This document shows positions 52,976-62,038 of a stretch of 64,000 nucleotides of DNA, piece after piece. The notes under the pieces are model-generated. The model made no database searches. It was not told the DNA's origin and saw only the letters and a program-made list of their open reading frames with translations. Origin of the DNA: an uncultured Bacteroidia bacterium (GTDB lineage: Bacteria > Bacteroidota > Bacteroidia > Bacteroidales > F082); assembly GCA_902786745.1 (NCBI GenBank), contig CADADR010000001.1, forward strand, positions 1-64,000, given 5' to 3'. The first letter of the stretch is position 1; each line of letters begins with the position of its first letter. The position numbers and the translations under genes are program-made.

Positions 52976-54718
52976 TTACATTGTCTTAGCCCATGTGTCC
53001 TTCAGCGCCACGGTGCGGTTGAAGACCAGATGACTTGGCGTGCTGTCCTTGTCGACGGTGAAGTAACCGATGCGCTGGAACTGGAAGTGGTCGAGCGGCT
53101 TGGCATCGGCCAGGTATTCCTCCACATAGCACACGGGACGTACCTCAAGCGAATTGGGGTTCATCATCTCCTTCATGGCCTCGAGCGGGGTCTTGCCTTC
53201 GCCTTGCAGGCGGGCCAGCTCATCGCGTGGGTTCTCCACCTTCCAGAGGCGGTCGTACATGCGCACCTCGGCTTCGAGACAACGCTCGCAACTCACCCAG
53301 TGGATGGTGCCCTTCACCTTACGGTTGGCGCCAGGCATGCCGCTCTTGGTGTCGGGATCGTATTCGGCATAGACCTCCACGACCTCGCCATTCTCGTCCT
53401 TCTTGCAGCCCGTGCATTTCACGATGTAGGCGTTCTTGAGGCGCACCTCGTTGCCAGGCGTCATGCGGAAATACTTCTTCGGGGCGTCTTCCATGAAGTC
53501 TTCCTTTTCGATCCACAGTTCGCGGCTGAAGGCGATCTTGTGGCTGCCAGCGCTCTCGTCTTCAGGGTTGTTAATGGCCTCCATCTCCTCAATCTGTCCT
53601 TCAGGATAGTTGGTGATGACGAGCTTCACCGGGTTGACCACGGCGGCCACACGGTTGGCGGTGGCATTGAGGTCCTCACGAATGGCACTCTCCATCAGGG
53701 CAAAGTCGTTCAAGGCATCGTAGGTGGTATAGCCAATCTTGTCGATGAACTTGTGGATGCCGTTCGGCGTGTAACCACGACGACGGAAGCCGCAAATCGT
53801 GGGCATGCGCGGGTCGTCCCAGCCGCTCACCAAACCCTCGTTGACGAGGACAAGCAGATTACGCTTGCTCAAGAGGATATAGTTGAGATTCAGCTTGTTG
53901 AACTCGGTCTGACGCGGGCGGTTGTCGTCCATGTTGTCGCCCTCGCCACGAATCTCCTTCAACCAGTCGACGAAGAGGTCGTAGAGCGGGCGGTGCACCA
54001 CAAACTCAAGCGTGCATAAGGAGTGGGTGACACCCTCGAAGTAGTCGCTCTGTCCGTGGGCAAAGTCGTACATCGGATAGGCGTGCCACTTGGTGCCCGT
54101 GCGGTGGTGCGGCGTGTCGACGACACGGTAGATGATCGGGTCGCGGAAGTGCATGTTCGGGTTAGCCATGTCGATCTTGGCACGAAGCACCATCTTACCC
54201 TCACCGATCTCGCCGTTGTTCATCTTGTTGAACAGATCGAGCGACTCCTCGACGGGACGGTTGCGGTAGGGACTCTCGATGCCAGGTTGCGTTGGCGTGC
54301 CTTTCTGAGCAGCAATCTCTTCCGAGCTCTGCTCATCGATGTAGGCCTTGCCGCGTTTGATCAGCTCTATGGCAAAATCCCAGAGTTGCTGGAAGTAATC
54401 GGAGGCGTAGTATTCGTTGCCCCACTGGTAGCCAAGCCATTGGATGTCCTCTTTGATGGCGTCGACATACTCCATATTCTCCTTGGTTGGGTTGGTGTCG
54501 TCGAAGCGCAGGTTGCACACGCCACCATGTTGGGCAGCGATGCCGAAGTCGAGGCAAATGGCCTTGGCGTGGCCGATGTGGAGGTAACCGTTCGGCTCTG
54601 GGGGAAAGCGTGTCTGCACGCGTCCGCCGTTCTTGCCGTTAGCGAGGTCTTCTTCCACTTTCGCTTCAATAAAATTGAGCGACTTCTTTTCTTCTTTTAC
54701 TTCTTCTGGGTTTGTCAT
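52976..54718 (-). CDS. glnS: Glutaminyl-tRNA synthetase
   Basis: This 580-residue class I synthetase has the HIGH motif in FPPEPNGYLHIGHAKAI, DDTNPTKE, and the KMSKS-like loop YILLSKRNLLVLV, with the beta-barrel anticodon domain after about residue 340 (NPVKLVITNYPEGQ). It charges tRNA(Gln) directly. It follows the C69 peptidase gene by 33 bases that consist of a short tandem repeat. Confidence 0.95.
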   Translation of the reverse strand: MTNPEEVKEEKKSLNFIEAKVEEDLANGKNGGRVQTRFPPEPNGYLHIGHAKAICLDFGIAAQHGGVCNLRFDDTNPTKENMEYVDAIKEDIQWLGYQWGNEYYASDYFQQLWDFAIELIKRGKAYIDEQSSEEIAAQKGTPTQPGIESPYRNRPVEESLDLFNKMNNGEIGEGKMVLRAKIDMANPNMHFRDPIIYRVVDTPHHRTGTKWHAYPMYDFAHGQSDYFEGVTHSLCTLEFVVHRPLYDLFVDWLKEIRGEGDNMDDNRPRQTEFNKLNLNYILLSKRNLLVLVNEGLVSGWDDPRMPTICGFRRRGYTPNGIHKFIDKIGYTTYDALNDFALMESAIREDLNATANRVAAVVNPVKLVITNYPEGQIEEMEAINNPEDESAGSHKIAFSRELWIEKEDFMEDAPKKYFRMTPGNEVRLKNAYIVKCTGCKKDENGEVVEVYAEYDPDTKSGMPGANRKVKGTIHWVSCERCLEAEVRMYDRLWKVENPRDELARLQGEGKTPLEAMKEMMNPNSLEVRPVCYVEEYLADAKPLDHFQFQRIGYFTVDKDSTPSHLVFNRTVALKDTWAKTM

Positions 54719-54751
54719 ATCTCTAAACTCTAAACTTTAAACTCTAAACTA
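54719..54751. repeat. TCTAAAC/TTTAAAC heptad repeat between glnS and the C69 gene
   Basis: Four to five units of CTAAACT or TTAAACT fill the whole gap just upstream of glnS. Confidence 0.75.
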
Positions 54752-56494
54752 TTAATAGGCTTTGTATTTGTCACCCGTCTTCTCGATGAGGATACGATAG
54801 TACTCATCGCTATACTTGGGGTGTTCGCTCTTGATGGGCGTGTATTTGCTGCCGGGTTGGGTGGGTTGGGCAGTGTTGAGGTTGCCGTCGACATACTTCA
54901 TGAACAGCTCCTGATAAAACTTCTTCCAGGTTTTAACGAGTTTAGTGGCAGCGTTGTTGGAGAACTGCGTGAGTTCCCTGATTTGGGCCTCTCTGCCCTT
55001 GATGGTGTTGACGTACTCGTCCAAGGTGGGGATTTCCCTATTTACCCAACCTTCCTCCAACTCACGCTGACGTTTCCTGATTTCAGGGTGAATATAATCA
55101 TACTTGGTGTAAGCCCAGTTGCTCATCTGGTTGAAGGTCCAGAAAGCGGAGGTCTCCGACCACTCACTCATCGAGCCATTGCCCTCGCGGAAGCACTCAG
55201 GGATCTCGGTCATGCAGGTGTACATCGGGCAGTAAACGGTGTTGTCGGTGTCGTCGACGCCAAACCAAATGATGCCACCGATGGGCCATTCCCAATTACC
55301 ACGGCTCTGGGCCACGAAGCTGAAGCCCGTCTGCTGGGTAGCGGTGGTGCGCTCGTGAACATAAGTCACGCCATCGACTTCCCAGTCCATGGGGCGCCAA
55401 CGATAAGGGCAGTGGAACGGGCCAGCGCCCACATCTTGCGACATGTCGAGTTCGGTTCCTTCGAGGTGGTCGCGCATGAAGTCCATCATGTCGAGCACAC
55501 TCACCTTCTTGTTGGGCTTCACCCAAAGAGGCATACGGTTGGTCGGGAAGTTGTCAGGGGTCTGGCACATATTGGCTGTGTATGGCTGCACGCGCTTGAT
55601 GTCGCGACCAGTGGCATAGCCCCAATAGTCCTTCATGTTATCGGTCACCTTGTTGAACATGGCCCACACGCGAAGGTCGCAGAAACGGGCACCGTCGAAG
55701 GTAACGGGGTTGTAGACATCGGAGAACGAGAACTTGTCATCAGGACCGTTATACAGCTTGGCTTGCTTGGCGAAGCTGATGACGTCGTCGGCATAGACAC
55801 AGTCGATGTTCGGGTCTTTCAAGAGCTTATCGATGTTCTTGAAGGTGATACTGGTCTTGCACTTGCGTGAGGCCAGGGGGAAGGTAGTGATGCGAGCCTG
55901 GTTGGCGTGACCGCTCACATAGCCGTCGGGAATGCGGCGGGCCACCCACACGGCACCTTTGCTAGCCTTGCCTTTGCCAATCATCTCGAGAATCCAGCAC
56001 TCTTCGGTATCGGAGATGGAGAATGACTCACCCTCGCTGACATAACCGTAGTTGGCCACCAGCTCACCCATGCATTTGATGGCTTCGCGGGCGGTCTTGG
56101 CACGCTGCAAGGTGATGTATATCAGGCTACCATAGTCGATGATGCCAGGACCTTCCCAGAGGCTCTCTATACCACCGTAGGTAGTTTCGCCAATAGCCAG
56201 TTGGTATTCATTCATGTTACCGACCACGTTGTAGGTGTGGGCCACCTGCGGGATTTGGCCGCGATACATGCCACCGTCCCAGTCGTAGACGTCGAGCATG
56301 GCACCCGTCGGCCAGTCTTTGGCAGGATAATGGTAAAGTTCGCCATACAGCACATGGCTATCAGCGGCGTAACTGATCATGCAGGAGCCATCAGTTGAGG
56401 CACCTTTGGTGATGAGAAAGTTGGTGCAGGCGTTGGCTTTCCCAAAGGAGAAAACGAGGGCCAAGGCCAGGATTGCGGTGAATACTTTTTTCAT
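54752..56494 (-). CDS. Secreted C69 family dipeptidase
   Basis: I start at the ATG at 56492-56494 (MKKVFTAILALALVFSFGKA), which gives a signal peptide and then ACTNFLITKGASTDGS, so the cysteine right after the signal is the N-terminal nucleophile of the family. The 580-residue protein then has SYAADSHVLYGELYHYPA, IGETTYGG and the C-terminal helical part. C69 enzymes (PepD-like) cut dipeptides; the signal peptide puts it in the periplasm or outside. The open frame upstream crosses the promoter and is not coding. Confidence 0.92.
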   Translation of the reverse strand: MKKVFTAILALALVFSFGKANACTNFLITKGASTDGSCMISYAADSHVLYGELYHYPAKDWPTGAMLDVYDWDGGMYRGQIPQVAHTYNVVGNMNEYQLAIGETTYGGIESLWEGPGIIDYGSLIYITLQRAKTAREAIKCMGELVANYGYVSEGESFSISDTEECWILEMIGKGKASKGAVWVARRIPDGYVSGHANQARITTFPLASRKCKTSITFKNIDKLLKDPNIDCVYADDVISFAKQAKLYNGPDDKFSFSDVYNPVTFDGARFCDLRVWAMFNKVTDNMKDYWGYATGRDIKRVQPYTANMCQTPDNFPTNRMPLWVKPNKKVSVLDMMDFMRDHLEGTELDMSQDVGAGPFHCPYRWRPMDWEVDGVTYVHERTTATQQTGFSFVAQSRGNWEWPIGGIIWFGVDDTDNTVYCPMYTCMTEIPECFREGNGSMSEWSETSAFWTFNQMSNWAYTKYDYIHPEIRKRQRELEEGWVNREIPTLDEYVNTIKGREAQIRELTQFSNNAATKLVKTWKKFYQELFMKYVDGNLNTAQPTQPGSKYTPIKSEHPKYSDEYYRILIEKTGDKYKAY

Positions 56495-56534
56495 ATTGGT
56501 AGATTTTATTGTTTGTTGCATAAAAAAATCGCCA

Positions 56535-56542
56535 CAAAGATA
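56535..56542 (-). promoter_or_regulatory. -7 box of the C69 dipeptidase gene
   Basis: TATCTTTG on the minus strand, about 40 bases ahead of the ATG. Confidence 0.55.
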
Positions 56543-56713
56543 GGAAAATAATCGCACTCTAAAAGAAATAATACAACATTGTTGATTTACAATAATATAT
56601 CCGACAACAAACGACAACAAACGACTGCTGTCGACTACAAACGTTTGTTCAACGGCTTGGTCTTGAAAGGGATTGCATTTTTGCAGCGGAAAAAACTAAT
56701 ACCAACCGTAAAA

Positions 56714-59254
56714 ATGAAAAATAATGCTTACTTTAGCACATTGAACGCGATCCAAAACATGGCGCAGCAAACCTTTACTAACCAGAAACTTGAGTTCGTC
56801 GAAGAACTGGTGCTCTACACCGACGCGCATATCTTCCTCACGGGAAGGGCGGGTACGGGAAAGACCACCTTCCTGAAGAACCTGCCGTTGAAGACCTACA
56901 AGCGCATGGTCGTGGTGGCCCCCACAGGTGTGGCCGCCATCAACGCTGGCGGGCAGACTATCCACTCGTTCTTCCAACTGCCTTTTGGGCCGCAACTGCC
57001 TGAAAACGCATTGGGCAATGGCTACAATGCAAAAACATTGGCAGCACAATACCAAAAACTCAACAAGAAGAAAATCAACTTGATGCGCAGCCTCGACCTG
57101 CTCATCATCGACGAGATCAGTATGGTGCGTGCCGATGTCTTGGATGCCATCGATGCGGTGTTACGCCGTGTGCGTCGCTCACAAAAACCCTTCGGGGGTC
57201 TGCAACTGCTGATGATTGGCGACGTGCACCAGTTGGCGCCTGTAGCCAAGCCCGAGGAATGGGAAGTGCTTTCTCCCCATTACGACACACCTTACTTTTT
57301 CGGTAGCCAGGTGCTGAAAAAAGCACCTTACGTCTGCGTGGAACTTGAGCATATCTACCGCCAACATGACGACGACTTCATCTCTTTGTTGAACAAGGTG
57401 CGCAACAACCAAATGGATGCCGATTGCGTAAGGGTTCTCAACAGCCGCTTCAAGCCCGACTTCAAGCCTAAGGACAATGAAGGCTACATCACCTTGACCA
57501 CCCACAACTACCAAGCCGACCAGATCAACGAGTCGAAACTGACTGCCATCAAGGAGAAACCTTTGATTTTCAATGCGGAAGTCCACGGCAGCTTCCCTGA
57601 AAACACCTATCCTACCAAGGAAGAATTGGAGCTGAAAGTCGGGGCACAGGTGATGTTTGTCAAAAACGACCCCACCCCAGAGAAGGCTTTCTTCAATGGT
57701 AAGATTGGGCGGTTGGTGGGCTACGATGAAAAGGAAGGCACTGTGACCGTGTTGAGCGATGGTGAGCGCATCACCGTGCCGAAGCTGAAATGGCAGAACA
57801 TGGAATACACCATCAATGCTGAGAACCAGGATATTGAGGAGAAGGAAATCGGCAGCTTTACCCAAATCCCTTTGCGTCTGGCATGGGCGGTCACCATCCA
57901 CAAGAGCCAGGGGTTGACCTTCGACAAGGTCATCGTTGATGCTGGACAGGCCTTCGCCCACGGACAGGTCTACGTCGCCCTCAGCCGTTGCACCTCATTG
58001 GAAGGCCTCGTGTTGAAGACGCGCATTAGTTCCAACGCCTTGGTCAACGACTATTCCGTCAACCATTTCGTGGAAATGCTTCCTGAGAAGGAACCTACAC
58101 AAGAGAAAGTCGACCAGCTACGCCACGACTACGAGCTGGAGACCATGCTCGAACTTATCGACTTCGACGGCATCTACAAGGACTTCGGCCGACTGATGAA
58201 GGTGGTTTACGATAATGACACCCTCTTTGAAGGCGCGATGATCCAAGACCTCTCGCAGCGACGGAACAAGATACACGAGGAACTTTGTTCGATCGGCATC
58301 AAGTTCGAAGGCCAGATCAGGAAACTGCACGACCAAGCGCCTTCGTGCGAGCACAACCCAGCCTTGCAGGAGCGTTTGATAAAAGGCGTAGCCTATTTCG
58401 ATGAGCACTTGAAAGCCATCGCCAAGGGATTGTTCGACTTGCCTTTCAAAACCGACAACCAAGCCGTCAACGAGCAACTCACCGAAGCTTTGAAACTACT
58501 CAAAGAAGACATCTATCTGAAAGGTTGCTGTTTGGAAGCCTGCAAAGACGGCTTCACAGTCAAGGAATACCAAAAGACCAAGTCGGTGAAAGCCATCGAG
58601 GCAGAGAAAAGCGGGAAGAAGAAGGTGGAAATCAAATTTGAGCCGAGTAAGAATGGCAGTCTTTATTCCATTTTGCTGTCATGGCGTGCAGCACGAGCCG
58701 AAGCAGACGATGTGCCCCCTTCCAACATCGCACCCATCAAGACCCTCAAAGCCATTGCGACCGATAAACCCGTCACCCTTTCAGAACTGAGGGCAACAGA
58801 AGGCATGGGAACCAAGCGTATCAGGAATTATGGAGCCGAAATATTAGATATCGTGCTTCGATTCATTGGCAAAGACCCTCAAGCCACCGACATCGGAGAC
58901 CTTTCTCAAGTGACCAAAAAGAGACAAATAGGCGACACCTATCGTATCACCAAAGGATTGTTTGACAACGGTTTGTCGGTCGAGGCCATCGCCAAGGAAA
59001 GAGGTCTAGCCATCAGCACGATTCTCGGTCATTTGGTCCATTATGTGGAAGAAGGCACTCTCAAAGCCTCACAAATCATCAGTAAAGAAAAATACAACGA
59101 GATTTTAGAGTACTTTGAGTCCACCTTCGACCCTCAAATCAACACTGCGCGAGAAGTGCTTGGCCCAGATTATCAATACGGCGAAATCAAGGCTGTACTG
59201 GTAGAACTACAACAGGAGCATTTCTTTGACAACCAACCTAGTGAGGAGGACTAA
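56714..59254 (+). CDS. Pif1/RecD-like DNA helicase with C-terminal HRDC-like and HTH domains
   Basis: I start at the ATG at 56714, after a GCATTTTTGCAG promoter-like box; a start at 56759 is also possible. The ~846-residue protein has Walker A TGRAGTGKTTFL, Walker B LLIIDEISMV, GDVHQLAPV and the UvrD-type C-terminal motifs AVTIHKSQGLTFDKV and VYVALSRC. After about residue 600 follow an HRDC-like segment (LSELRATEGMGTKRIRNYG) and a winged or HTH segment (LFDNGLSVEAIAKERGLAIS). It should unwind DNA in replication or repair. Palindromes of the transposase locus begin 10 bases after its stop. Confidence 0.9.
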   Translation: MKNNAYFSTLNAIQNMAQQTFTNQKLEFVEELVLYTDAHIFLTGRAGTGKTTFLKNLPLKTYKRMVVVAPTGVAAINAGGQTIHSFFQLPFGPQLPENALGNGYNAKTLAAQYQKLNKKKINLMRSLDLLIIDEISMVRADVLDAIDAVLRRVRRSQKPFGGLQLLMIGDVHQLAPVAKPEEWEVLSPHYDTPYFFGSQVLKKAPYVCVELEHIYRQHDDDFISLLNKVRNNQMDADCVRVLNSRFKPDFKPKDNEGYITLTTHNYQADQINESKLTAIKEKPLIFNAEVHGSFPENTYPTKEELELKVGAQVMFVKNDPTPEKAFFNGKIGRLVGYDEKEGTVTVLSDGERITVPKLKWQNMEYTINAENQDIEEKEIGSFTQIPLRLAWAVTIHKSQGLTFDKVIVDAGQAFAHGQVYVALSRCTSLEGLVLKTRISSNALVNDYSVNHFVEMLPEKEPTQEKVDQLRHDYELETMLELIDFDGIYKDFGRLMKVVYDNDTLFEGAMIQDLSQRRNKIHEELCSIGIKFEGQIRKLHDQAPSCEHNPALQERLIKGVAYFDEHLKAIAKGLFDLPFKTDNQAVNEQLTEALKLLKEDIYLKGCCLEACKDGFTVKEYQKTKSVKAIEAEKSGKKKVEIKFEPSKNGSLYSILLSWRAARAEADDVPPSNIAPIKTLKAIATDKPVTLSELRATEGMGTKRIRNYGAEILDIVLRFIGKDPQATDIGDLSQVTKKRQIGDTYRITKGLFDNGLSVEAIAKERGLAISTILGHLVHYVEEGTLKASQIISKEKYNEILEYFESTFDPQINTAREVLGPDYQYGEIKAVLVELQQEHFFDNQPSEED

Positions 59255-59263
59255 ACCCAGAAA

Positions 59264-59280
59264 GCGTGTCGAAGACACGC
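59264..59280. repeat. Palindrome type 2, copy 1 (GCGTGTC-GAA-GACACGC)
   Basis: Perfect 7-base arms with a 3-base loop, between the helicase stop and the transposase gene. Confidence 0.9.
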
Positions 59281-59291
59281 CATCCTATTTA

Positions 59292-59310
59292 CCCCACATG
59301 CAGTGTGGGG
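59292..59310. repeat. Palindrome type 1, copy 1 (CCCCACA-TGCAG-TGTGGGG)
   Basis: Perfect 7-base arms with a 5-base loop. Confidence 0.9.
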
Positions 59311-59354
59311 CCACACACACCACTAGCATGGGGCTACACACACCACCCCATCTA

Positions 59355-59373
59355 CCCCACATGCAGTGTGGGA
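59355..59373. repeat. Palindrome type 1, copy 2
   Basis: Same as copy 1 except for a single end mismatch (TGTGGGA). Confidence 0.88.
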
Positions 59374-59389
59374 CGACACAGACCATCCA

Positions 59390-59408
59390 CCCCACATGCA
59401 GTGTGGGG
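59390..59408. repeat. Palindrome type 1, copy 3
   Basis: Exact copy of 59292-59310, 18 bases ahead of the transposase start. Confidence 0.9.
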
Positions 59409-59426
59409 CCCACAAAACACATCACC

Positions 59427-59879
59427 ATGAGCTACACAACATCATACTACCACATCGTCATCCGCACCTACCGCAGCGAACCCACCATCAACGAAGAATA
59501 CGAACGGGAACTATACGCCTACATCTATGGCATAGCAAAGAACCTGAAATGCCAAACCTACCGCATAGGCGGTATAGCAGACCATATACATATGTTTGTA
59601 TCCTTGCCGTCATACTTGTCACTAGCTTCATTCGTGCAGCGAGTGAAGACAGACAGCAGCAAGTGGCTGAAAGCAAATCCACATTTCCCAGACTTTCGTG
59701 GCTGGGGACGAGAATATGCCGGATTCAGCTACAGCTTGCGCGACAAAGACATGATTGTAGGTTATATCATGAAGCAAAAGGAACATCACCGCAAGAAGAC
59801 TTTTGCCGAGGAGCATCGAGGGTTCCTGACGGAGAACGGAGTCAGTATCGACGAGCGATACTTTCTACGAGATGACTAG
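59427..59879 (+). mobile_element. Y1 (HUH) transposase gene of the IS200/RAYT type
   Basis: The start is set at the ATG at 59427; the upstream open frame reads through the palindromes. The 150-residue protein has the HUH motif in GGIADHIHMFVSLP, the conserved REYAGFSYS segment and the catalytic tyrosine in VGYIMKQKEHH. It cuts and joins single-stranded DNA. No TnpB is present. It is enclosed by palindromes of two families, three of type 1 and one of type 2 on the left and two of type 2 plus a degenerate type 1 on the right. This resembles REP-associated tyrosine transposases more than a plain IS200. Confidence 0.85.
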
Positions 59880-59884
59880 TAGTA

Positions 59885-59901
59885 GCGTGTCTTCGACACG
59901 C
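59885..59901. repeat. Palindrome type 2, copy 2 (GCGTGTC-TTC-GACACGC)
   Basis: Reverse complement of 59264-59280, six bases after the transposase stop. Confidence 0.9.
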
Positions 59902-59951
59902 GGCCTGGAGAGTCGGACAGTGTGGAGAGCAGGGCGGTGTAGGACGCACGC

Positions 59952-59972
59952 CCCCACACTGCGCGTATGGGG
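59952..59972. repeat. Degenerate palindrome type 1
   Basis: CCCCACACTGCGCGTATGGGG keeps the CCCCACA/GGGG ends but has a changed centre. Confidence 0.6.
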
Positions 59973-59983
59973 ATAATGGGATA

Positions 59984-60000
59984 GCGTGTCTTCGACACGC
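59984..60000. repeat. Palindrome type 2, copy 3
   Basis: Exact copy of 59885-59901, 99 bases further on in the same orientation. Confidence 0.9.
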
Positions 60001-60030
60001 GGTTTTCTTTCTTTATGGTGTTGTTTAGTA

Positions 60031-60234
60031 TTACGGTTCAGGCAGCTGATTCTGTTGTGGCACGATGATGGCACAGATGATGTAAGCCAGAAGGCCAGCG
60101 CCACCCATGAAGGTGAAGATAACCCATAAAAGTCGGATCAAGGTGGGGTCCACCTCAAAGTATTCGCCAAGTCCGCCACACACGCCGCAAAGCTTCTTGT
60201 CGGCCATCGAACGATAGAGTTTCTTGTTGTTCAT
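60031..60234 (-). CDS. PspC-domain membrane protein
   Basis: I start at the ATG at 60232-60234, downstream of the promoter. The 67-residue protein is a bare PspC domain: LYRSMADKKLCGVCGGLGEYF, DPTLIRLLWVIFTF and one or two membrane helices ending IIVPQQ. PspC proteins respond to envelope stress in other phyla; the role here is inferred from the family. No PspA or PspB genes are nearby. Confidence 0.92.
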   Translation of the reverse strand: MNNKKLYRSMADKKLCGVCGGLGEYFEVDPTLIRLLWVIFTFMGGAGLLAYIICAIIVPQQNQLPEP

Positions 60235-60261
60235 TTTATCTTGTTTTTTAGTTCGTGGCTG

Positions 60262-60269
60262 CAAAAATA
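60262..60269 (-). promoter_or_regulatory. -7 box of the PspC gene
   Basis: TATTTTTG followed by CAGCC on the minus strand, 27 bases ahead of the ATG. Confidence 0.65.
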
Positions 60270-60421
60270 CACAGAATTTCTTACCCCGAAAGAGGGAAAA
60301 CAAGTTTTTTGTACATCAAAAAGTTTGTAATCCATTCTATCAACACATTGATTATCAGAGCAAATATACTGTAATAGTTTGTAATGACCTTTTCCGGTGT
60401 AAAAAAGCCCAATTTTAGTTA

Positions 60422-60451
60422 TACTTTTGCGTTTGAAAAACGAACGCAAAA
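60422..60451 (+). promoter_or_regulatory. Promoter overlapped by a perfect inverted repeat (possible operator)
   Basis: The -7 box TACTTTTG (60422-60429) overlaps the left arm TTTTGCGTT (60425-60433); the right arm AACGCAAAA is at 60443-60451, with a nine-base centre that should hold the transcription start. Confidence 0.55.
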
Positions 60452-60468
60452 TGAACTGCCTTTCAGTC

Positions 60469-62028
60469 ATGATTAAAAAACGCTTTTTGCTCTTACTCGG
60501 AGTGGTCCTGCTCCTCCCCTCTTGCAACACCAAAAGCAAGACGGAACGGATGCAAGCCGTGGTCGACGAGGTGCGCACCAAATACAAGGCCTTCGAGGAC
60601 ATCAGCCAGGACGACCAAATCTTTGAGGCATACGATTTCTTCGTGAAGCAAAAAGACTATGGCAACGCTGCGCCTGCTGCCCTCTATAGCGGCTGTGTGC
60701 GCCAAGCCAAAAAGGAATATGAGTCCGCGATGAACTGCTACAAGGAAGCCGACAAGTACGGGCGGATGGTTGGCGACTCGGTCAGCGCGGCCTTCGCACA
60801 ATATTATATAGGTGACCTGCTCAATAATAGTGGCAACGAAGCCGAAGCCATCACGAACTACAAAGCCGCAGCAGAATTGTGGGGCGACAGTATCTCGCGT
60901 ATGGCCAAATGCCTCAACGCCGTGGCTATGATGAACATTGTCATCGATGAATACGACAGCGCGTTTTTCTACCTCGAACAAGCCTTAAGCCTTGCCCAAG
61001 CCTCAAAAGACAACATCACCGAAGCTTCGGTTTGGAACAACTATTCCGTTGCCTATCAGCTTCTTGACAAATACGACAACGCAAAAGAATGCTTACGGAA
61101 AGCTTTGCCTCTAACCGACCAAAAACGCCGTCCCATCGCCTTGCTCAACCTCGCCAAGGTACACTTGGCCTTGGAAGAGCGCGACTCACTAAATTATTAT
61201 AAAGCACAGATGCTCAGCGCAATAGAGGAAACAGACATCAAACCAGAGACACAAGCTGCCGTATATGGATTTTTGATTAAGGAGGCGCTTGCCGTGGGCG
61301 ACTATGAAAGTGCCTATCAGTTTGAGAAACAGCACGAACAGGTGGCTTTGGACATCCTCGGCGACCAAACCCAAAGCTCCGTCCTCGAAATCCAAAAGAA
61401 ATATGACTTTGAAGCACAAGCCAACCAACACAACCGCCAAATGCTCTCGCGGCAAAGGCTAATCATCATACTAACCATCGTCCTGATTGCGGCCCTAGTT
61501 TTAGTCACCATATTGATTCTCAACGCATTGAAAAAGAAGCGCATTGAAGCAGAAATCAACGCAAACTTGCTGGAACTGAAGAAACGCAACGCCCAACAAC
61601 AGCAGGAGCAGACTGCAATGCAAGCACAATACGATGAACTACAAAAACAGAACGCGCAACAAAGCGAACTACAAGCAGAATTCGGCGACAAGCTAAAAGA
61701 CGAATACCTACAGAAATGCAACATCATCCGCTGCTTTGAAGTGCTGTCGCGCGACAGAAGCAACCCAATAGCTTTCAAGGACTTAGAGAAGTCTCTCTTT
61801 GAGGGCGAAGACCATTGGGCAAGTTTCGAAGCGGCCTTCGAGGGCGTGCATCCTGGCTTCATCGCCTCGGTCAAAGAGCATTATCACGACTTGACCGAAA
61901 CAGAGTTCCGCTATTGCTTGCTCTCGCACTTCAAACTATCGAGGCAGGAATATGCCGATGTGCTCGGTTGCAGCGTCTATAATGTGGATAAAGTTCGCGC
62001 AAGCCTCAACAATAAAATGAAGGAATAA
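60469..62028 (+). CDS. TPR lipoprotein with membrane segment, coiled coil and C-terminal HTH
   Basis: I prefer the ATG at 60469 (MIKKRFLLLLGVVLLLPSC), which gives a lipoprotein signal with lipobox LPSC; an ATG at 60451 is also possible. The 519-residue protein has TPR-like repeats (about residues 45-290, e.g. AAALYSGCVRQAKKEYESAM), a membrane helix (IIILTIVLIAALVLVTILIL), a Gln-rich coiled coil and a C-terminal HTH-like part (LTETEFRYCLLSHFKLSRQE, then YADVLGCSVYNVDKVRASL). This layout is that of a membrane-bound sensor-regulator: TPRs outside, DNA-binding part inside. Targets are unknown; the palindrome in its own promoter and the genes downstream are candidates. Confidence 0.8.
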   Translation: MIKKRFLLLLGVVLLLPSCNTKSKTERMQAVVDEVRTKYKAFEDISQDDQIFEAYDFFVKQKDYGNAAPAALYSGCVRQAKKEYESAMNCYKEADKYGRMVGDSVSAAFAQYYIGDLLNNSGNEAEAITNYKAAAELWGDSISRMAKCLNAVAMMNIVIDEYDSAFFYLEQALSLAQASKDNITEASVWNNYSVAYQLLDKYDNAKECLRKALPLTDQKRRPIALLNLAKVHLALEERDSLNYYKAQMLSAIEETDIKPETQAAVYGFLIKEALAVGDYESAYQFEKQHEQVALDILGDQTQSSVLEIQKKYDFEAQANQHNRQMLSRQRLIIILTIVLIAALVLVTILILNALKKKRIEAEINANLLELKKRNAQQQQEQTAMQAQYDELQKQNAQQSELQAEFGDKLKDEYLQKCNIIRCFEVLSRDRSNPIAFKDLEKSLFEGEDHWASFEAAFEGVHPGFIASVKEHYHDLTETEFRYCLLSHFKLSRQEYADVLGCSVYNVDKVRASLNNKMKE

Positions 62029-62038
62029 TCATAAAACC

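Noticed and set aside
59292..59408. Three regularly written palindromes as a CRISPR array
   Set aside because: Spacing is uneven (63 and 35 bases), the repeats are self-complementary 19-mers with no unique spacers of constant size, and no cas gene is near.
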